A DNA stretch of 10,708 nt from Oscillospiraceae bacterium (GTDB taxonomy: Bacteria > Bacillota > Clostridia > Oscillospirales > Acutalibacteraceae). The position numbers and the translations under genes were made by a program. Location of the stretch: assembly GCA_019417045.1 (NCBI GenBank), contig DXWE01000015.1, forward strand, positions 12,646-23,353, in the 5' to 3' direction. Each line of letters opens with the position of its first letter. Positions within the stretch are counted from its first letter, which is position 1. Positions 7,306 to 10,708 of the stretch are shown one piece after another. The notes under the pieces are model-generated. The model was given only the letters and a program-made list of their open reading frames with translations. It did not search any database and was not told the DNA's origin.

Positions 7306-8192
7306 AAAAGCTGTTTCGCCGCCATTCCCGGATCCGGGACTCCTGGACTGTGGGCTATCTGTTTCTGCTTCCCTGGCTGATGGGGCTGGTGATATTTGCC
7401 CTGCGGCCCCTGTGCGTGTCCCTGTACTATTCCTTTTGCAACGTCAAAGCCGTCCCCGGAGGCATGGAGGTGACCTTCAGCGGATTTGACAACTATGCCG
7501 ATATCTGGGTGCGGGACATCTTCTTTATCCGCCGGGTGTTGAATTTCCTGCTGACCACCGTGCTGCAGGTGCCCATCATCGTGGCGTTTGCCCTGCTGAT
7601 CGCCCTGCTGCTCAATGTGCGCCTGAAGGGAAGGGGCCTGTTCAGGACCGTCTTCTTCCTGCCGGTCATTGTCATCAGTGGGCCGCTGATGGACAAATTG
7701 CTGGCGCAGGGGGCCACCACCGTGCCGATTATGCAGGAGCAGGGGTTTCTCACGACCCTGCAAACGGTCCTGCCGGACTGGCTGGCCGAACCGGTGCTGG
7801 GATTGTTTTCCCGGCTGATTCTCATTCTGTGGAGCGCCGGCATCCCGATCCAGCTGTTTCTGGCCGGCATCCAGAGGATGGATCCAAACATGGTGGAGGC
7901 GGCCAGGATCGACGGGGCCTCCGGGTGGGAGATCTTCTGGAAGATCACCCTGCCGAACATCAAGCTGCTGATTCTGCTCAACGCCGTGTATACGCTGGTG
8001 TTCCTGGCCAACGCCGACAACAACGACGTCATCGTCCTGATTAACAACAATATGTTGCAGCCCACTCGGGGCTACGGCTTTGCGGCTGCCATGGCGTGGA
8101 TGTATGTCGTCGTGGTCATCCTGTTGCTGGGCGTCACCTTTTTGCTGCTGAGGGAACGGGACGGTTCCCGCCGCAAGAGGAAGGAGGAGTGA
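7302..8192 (+). CDS. Sugar ABC transporter permease, MalF-like (CUT1), second importer
   Basis: Channel subunit of the second importer. From the ATG at 7302 it has 296 residues; an in-frame TTG two codons earlier is too close to the ribosome binding site. The basic N-terminus (MKKLFRRHSRIR) is followed by a helix at 16-40 (VGYLFLLPWLMGLVIFALRP), and the FSGFDNYADIW segment is typical of the family. Further hydrophobic segments lie near 79-106, 112-132, 164-190, 222-236 and 260-283. The EAA loop is at 199-218 (EAARIDGASGWEIFWKITLP). The product ends in a strongly basic tail (RERDGSRRKRKEE), expected on the cytoplasmic side. The start codon overlaps the stop of the DUF5696-like gene (ATGA), tying its translation to that lipoprotein, and the MalG-like partner follows after 4 bases. 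It is clearly distinct in sequence from the first MalF-like permease, so it is not a recent duplicate. Confidence 0.93.
   Translation: MKKLFRRHSRIRDSWTVGYLFLLPWLMGLVIFALRPLCVSLYYSFCNVKAVPGGMEVTFSGFDNYADIWVRDIFFIRRVLNFLLTTVLQVPIIVAFALLIALLLNVRLKGRGLFRTVFFLPVIVISGPLMDKLLAQGATTVPIMQEQGFLTTLQTVLPDWLAEPVLGLFSRLILILWSAGIPIQLFLAGIQRMDPNMVEAARIDGASGWEIFWKITLPNIKLLILLNAVYTLVFLANADNNDVIVLINNNMLQPTRGYGFAAAMAWMYVVVVILLLGVTFLLLRERDGSRRKRKEE
8181..8189 (+). promoter_or_regulatory. Ribosome binding site of second MalG-like permease
   Basis: AAGGAGGAG at the 3' end of the upstream permease gene lies 7 bases before the ATG at 8197, a strong site that supports that start. Confidence 0.75.
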
Positions 8193-8196
8193 GGGT

Positions 8197-9153
8197 ATGG
8201 TTGTCAGGCAGATCCAAAAGGCGGGATGGAAAACGGTGCTGCGCCGGTTGTTTATCGGGTCCCAGGAGAAGAGGGGAATCGTCACCACCGTGGCACTGTA
8301 CGCCATTCTGATCGTGTTCTGCTATGTGTTTTTGTATCCCATTCTGTACATGTTTGTCACCAGCATCAAATCCCTGCCCGATCTGATAAACGAATCGGTG
8401 GTGTGGATCCCGTCCCGGGTGGATTTCTCCAGCTATGCCTCCGCCCTGGAGGTGATGGACTTTGCCGGTAGCCTGTTGGATACCCTGCAGCTGACCCTGC
8501 TGCCGGCGCTTTGCCAGGTGGCGACGGCAGCCCTGACGGGATATGCCTTCGCCCAGTACCGCTTTCCCCTGCGCCGGCTGCTCATCGGCTTGTTGATCCT
8601 GACCTTTGTGGTACCCCGGGTGGCGACGCTGATGCCCACCTACCTGATGTATAAACAGATGGATATCCTGGGGACGCTGGGAGCGATCGTGTACCCGGCC
8701 ATCCTCGGGCAGGGGGTCAACGCCGCAATCATCACCCTGGTCTTCTACCTGTTTTACCGACAATTGTCGGTCTCCATTGTGGAAGCCGCCCAGCTGGACG
8801 GCTGCGGACACTGGCGGGTGTTCACCCGGATCGCGCTGCCCACCGTCCGTTCTGCAGCGCTGATCGCCTTCCTGTTCTCGTTTGTGTGGTACTGGAACGA
8901 GACCACCCTGGTGGGGACCTTTGTTACCAATACCGCTTATGGCAGCGGCTCTTCCATGAGCACCCTGCTGATCAACCTTCAAAATTTCGAAGCCAATTAT
9001 AAAAACATGTTTGGTGCGGAGAATGCCGCCAAACTCAATGAGGCGGTCACCATGGCCGGATCGGTCTTGTGCATCAGTCCTCTGTTGTTGGTGTATTTTG
9101 CTCTGCAGCGATTCTTTGTGCAGAGTATGGATATGGTGGGAATCAAGGAGTAA
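8197..9153 (+). CDS. Carbohydrate ABC transporter permease, MalG-like (CUT1), second importer
   Basis: Second channel subunit of the second importer. At 318 residues it is about 30 longer than the first MalG-like protein. The extra length comes from an N-terminal extension of about 27 basic, amphipathic residues and a longer stretch between the last two membrane helices (about 235-285, including GSGSSMSTLLINLQNFEANY and KNMFGAENAAKLNEA). Helices are seen near 29-55, 95-118, 126-148, 160-187, 217-233 and 285-305. The EAA loop is at 196-215 (EAAQLDGCGHWRVFTRIALP). The FVTSIKSLPDLINESVVWIP segment after the first helix and the MDMVGIKE ending fit the MalG group. It starts 4 bases after the MalF-like gene and ends 20 bases before the binding protein gene. 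A 16-base perfect palindrome (8756-8771) lies inside it. Confidence 0.93.
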   Translation: MVVRQIQKAGWKTVLRRLFIGSQEKRGIVTTVALYAILIVFCYVFLYPILYMFVTSIKSLPDLINESVVWIPSRVDFSSYASALEVMDFAGSLLDTLQLTLLPALCQVATAALTGYAFAQYRFPLRRLLIGLLILTFVVPRVATLMPTYLMYKQMDILGTLGAIVYPAILGQGVNAAIITLVFYLFYRQLSVSIVEAAQLDGCGHWRVFTRIALPTVRSAALIAFLFSFVWYWNETTLVGTFVTNTAYGSGSSMSTLLINLQNFEANYKNMFGAENAAKLNEAVTMAGSVLCISPLLLVYFALQRFFVQSMDMVGIKE

Positions 9154-9161
9154 TCACGAAT

Positions 9162-9166
9162 GGAGG
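9162..9166 (+). promoter_or_regulatory. Ribosome binding site that fixes the start of the second binding protein
   Basis: GGAGG lies 7 bases before the ATG at 9174. An in-frame ATG at 9168 is only 1 base from the site, and starts further upstream would lie inside the permease gene, so 9174 is preferred. Confidence 0.75.
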
Positions 9167-9173
9167 TATGGTC

Positions 9174-10541
9174 ATGAAGAGAAAACTTTGTCAGCGGATT
9201 GCGTGCGGGTGCATGTCAGCGGCGCTGCTGCTGTGCCTGACGGCCTGCGACGGAGGTGGGGGCAAAACACCCACGAAGACCGACCGGCCGATCCAGCTGA
9301 CCTGGGCGAGCTGGCAGGATCCCAACGTAGATGCGGCGCTAATTGAAAAATTCATGGAACTGCATCAGGATATCGAAGTCACCCAGATCACGATGGCCCA
9401 GGATTCCTGGGACCAGGGCCTGTTCAACCTGAATTCCACCGGCGACCTGCCGGACGCGTTCACGACGTTTGATCTGGCCAGCGCCACGGCCAACGGCTGG
9501 ACGCTGGACATCACCGAAATGTACAATGCGGATCCGTATACACAGCAGATCCCGGAGGGGATCCGGCAGGCCGGGATATACGACGGCGTGCGGTACGGGC
9601 TGGCCACCTGGCAGTTCCCCTGTGTGGTGTTTGTCAACAAGACGCTGTTCGACTCGGTGAACGAACCGCTGCCCGCTGCCGACTGGACGATCGAGGAAAT
9701 GGTGAATATTGCACGGCGGCTGAGCAACCCGAGCACCTATACCTTTGGGCTCAACGAGCCGAGCAATTACGATGGCACCGAATGGCTCTACCGGGTGTTC
9801 CCGGTGGCCACAACCGACAACCTGTATGAATGGGGCTTTGACCCCGCGGCCGGCACGTTTGACCTGACCAGCTGGGCGGAAGGGTACGATCTGGGCAAGC
9901 AGCTGGTGGACGAACAGGTCATGGGCAACTGCCTGACAGACGAGCAGCGGGAGATCGCCTACGGCAGCGCGGCCACGCCGTTGGTGGAGACGGGGAAAAT
10001 TGCGATGTCCCTGGACTGGTTCTGGACCTGCGCCTACATGAAGTCGGAGGTCATGACCAACAACGGGATCGAATGGCTGGTATACCCGCAGCCGACCGAT
10101 TCGGGACGGATCCAGTCGGTCATCGACCTGGGGGCGGTATCCGCCACCACCGAGCATCCGCAGGAGGCGTATGAGCTGCTGCGGTTTATGACCTTCTCGG
10201 CAGAGGGCTGGGCCGCCAAGCTGGACTATTGCCAGGAAAACGGGCTGCTGCCCGCGATGCTGCCGATTGCCGACGACGAAGAGGTCTGGACACGGGTAAA
10301 AACCTTCTTCCAGGGCGAGGACTATGCCGCGGTGTTCGACACCCTGCCCCAGTGGGTAGCGGAGGCCCGAAAATGGACGCCCGGCTACGGTACGTTCTGG
10401 GATTGGACCCACGGGCAGGACATGTTCACTCAGCTGATCCAGGGCGTGCTGCGGGCCAAAGACCTGGTCCCCCAGTTCAACAGCGCCTTTAAGCAGTATT
10501 ACGACGAGTGCATGGTCCTCATCGGGGATCGGAAATCATGA
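9174..10541 (+). CDS. Extracellular solute-binding lipoprotein, family 1, second importer
   Basis: Membrane-anchored sugar-binding protein for the permease pair just upstream. From the ATG at 9174 it has 455 residues, the usual family length. The lipoprotein signal (MKRKLCQRIACGCMSAALLL, then lipobox L-T-A-C) gives a lipidated cysteine at 25, followed by a short Gly-rich linker. The mature protein begins with the typical first strand QLTWASWQDP (41-50), then a helix and IEVTQITM. Further family features are YGLATWQFPCVVFVNKTLFD (141-160), the TGKIAMSLDWFW strand (273-284), and AYELLRFMTFSAEGWAAK near 332-349, the terminal segment common in sugar-binding proteins. It is rich in tryptophan: 18 of 455 residues, several in clusters (W282/W284, W401/W409/W411), which would suit stacking against sugar rings. 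It is not similar in detail to the first binding protein, so the two importers probably differ in ligand. Its TGA overlaps the next start as ATGA. Confidence 0.92.
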   Translation: MKRKLCQRIACGCMSAALLLCLTACDGGGGKTPTKTDRPIQLTWASWQDPNVDAALIEKFMELHQDIEVTQITMAQDSWDQGLFNLNSTGDLPDAFTTFDLASATANGWTLDITEMYNADPYTQQIPEGIRQAGIYDGVRYGLATWQFPCVVFVNKTLFDSVNEPLPAADWTIEEMVNIARRLSNPSTYTFGLNEPSNYDGTEWLYRVFPVATTDNLYEWGFDPAAGTFDLTSWAEGYDLGKQLVDEQVMGNCLTDEQREIAYGSAATPLVETGKIAMSLDWFWTCAYMKSEVMTNNGIEWLVYPQPTDSGRIQSVIDLGAVSATTEHPQEAYELLRFMTFSAEGWAAKLDYCQENGLLPAMLPIADDEEVWTRVKTFFQGEDYAAVFDTLPQWVAEARKWTPGYGTFWDWTHGQDMFTQLIQGVLRAKDLVPQFNSAFKQYYDECMVLIGDRKS

Positions 10542-10708
10542 GCGGGGGCCGCCTGCGGCGGACCGCCGCCGCTTTAGCCGGCGCATTGCTTTTGACGCTG
10601 TTTCCCGGCTGTAGCCGGGAGACACCGCCGCTTACCGACGGGGCGGTCTATAAAATCGTCTCGGCGGACAGCGGCCGGGTGCTGGGCGCCCGGGATTTCG
10701 GGATGATG
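10538..10708 (+). CDS. Lipoprotein with probable ricin-type lectin domain (3' end missing)
   Basis: Only the first 57 codons are in the window, and the frame is open to the edge. The start ATG overlaps the preceding TGA as ATGA; a weak purine-rich stretch (GGGGA near 10524-10528) could be the binding site, and coupling to the upstream gene is likely. The product begins with an arginine-containing n-region (MSGGRLRR), a hydrophobic core, and a lipobox-like F-P-G-C with the cysteine at residue 25, so it should be anchored on the outer face of the membrane. Right after a short linker comes DGAVYKIVSADSGRVLGARD, which matches the opening of ricin B-type beta-trefoil lectin repeats (pattern G-x-Y-x-I-x-S...S-G-x-V-L). 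The lipoprotein call is good; the lectin call rests on about 20 residues, so it is tentative. A ligand-binding lectin would fit a glycan locus. Confidence 0.62.
   Translation, partial: MSGGRLRRTAAALAGALLLTLFPGCSRETPPLTDGAVYKIVSADSGRVLGARDFGMM

Noticed and set aside
7326..7339. A 14-base perfect palindrome (TCCCGGATCCGGGA) near the start of the second MalF-like gene.
   Set aside because: It lies in coding sequence, is GC-rich in GC-rich DNA, has no run of T after it and no spacer loop, so neither a terminator nor an operator is supported.
7278..8306. A 342-codon open frame on the minus strand.
   Set aside because: It is antisense to a clear permease gene. Its Q/H/D/G/P-rich composition is the usual shadow of membrane-protein codons.
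9069..9173. Longer N-terminus for the second binding protein starting inside the upstream permease gene.
   Set aside because: It would put about 35 hydrophilic residues ahead of a perfect lipoprotein signal and overlap the permease gene by 85 bases. The GGAGG at 9162-9166 points to ATG 9174.
9339..10412. A 357-codon open frame on the minus strand.
   Set aside because: It is antisense to the second binding protein, whose family motifs, lipobox and ribosome site are clear. The antisense product shows no family features.

Overview
The window is one continuous plus-strand block of nine genes, the first and last cut by the window edges. The gaps between genes are 3 to 21 bases, or the genes overlap by 4 or 17 bases. 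I see no promoter, terminator, RNA gene, mobile element or CRISPR array, and no gene-free stretch longer than 21 bases. The layout looks like the interior of one long operon. The DNA is GC-rich, especially at third codon positions. Strong AGGAGG-type ribosome binding sites, binding proteins and other surface proteins anchored by lipoboxes, and CUT1 sugar-transporter genes without a local ATPase all suggest a GC-rich Firmicute, probably a Clostridia member of the Oscillospiraceae/Ruminococcaceae type from an anaerobic or gut community. That assignment is an inference from style; there is no marker gene here.

Layout: (1) 3' part of a family 1 solute-binding protein; (2,3) its MalF-like and MalG-like permeases; (4) a 684-residue membrane protein joining a signal peptide, an NHL-type beta-propeller, TPR-like helices, a membrane anchor and a Yip1-like multi-pass region; (5) a 740-residue lipoprotein resembling the DUF5696 family, with a possible glycosidase-like fold; (6,7) a second MalF-like/MalG-like permease pair; (8) a second, lipobox-bearing, tryptophan-rich solute-binding protein; (9) the 5' end of another lipoprotein that appears to begin a ricin-type beta-trefoil lectin domain.

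The order is nearly mirror-symmetric: binding protein and permease pair, two unusual surface proteins, permease pair and binding protein. Together the genes look like a carbohydrate capture and import locus. The lectin lipoprotein and the DUF5696-like lipoprotein may bind or process a glycan at the cell surface, and two ABC importers may take up the products. An ATPase encoded elsewhere (the MsmX-type sharing known in Firmicutes) would power both. The propeller/TPR/Yip1 protein could be a scaffold or sensor for the surface proteins. The substrate cannot be told from this sequence.
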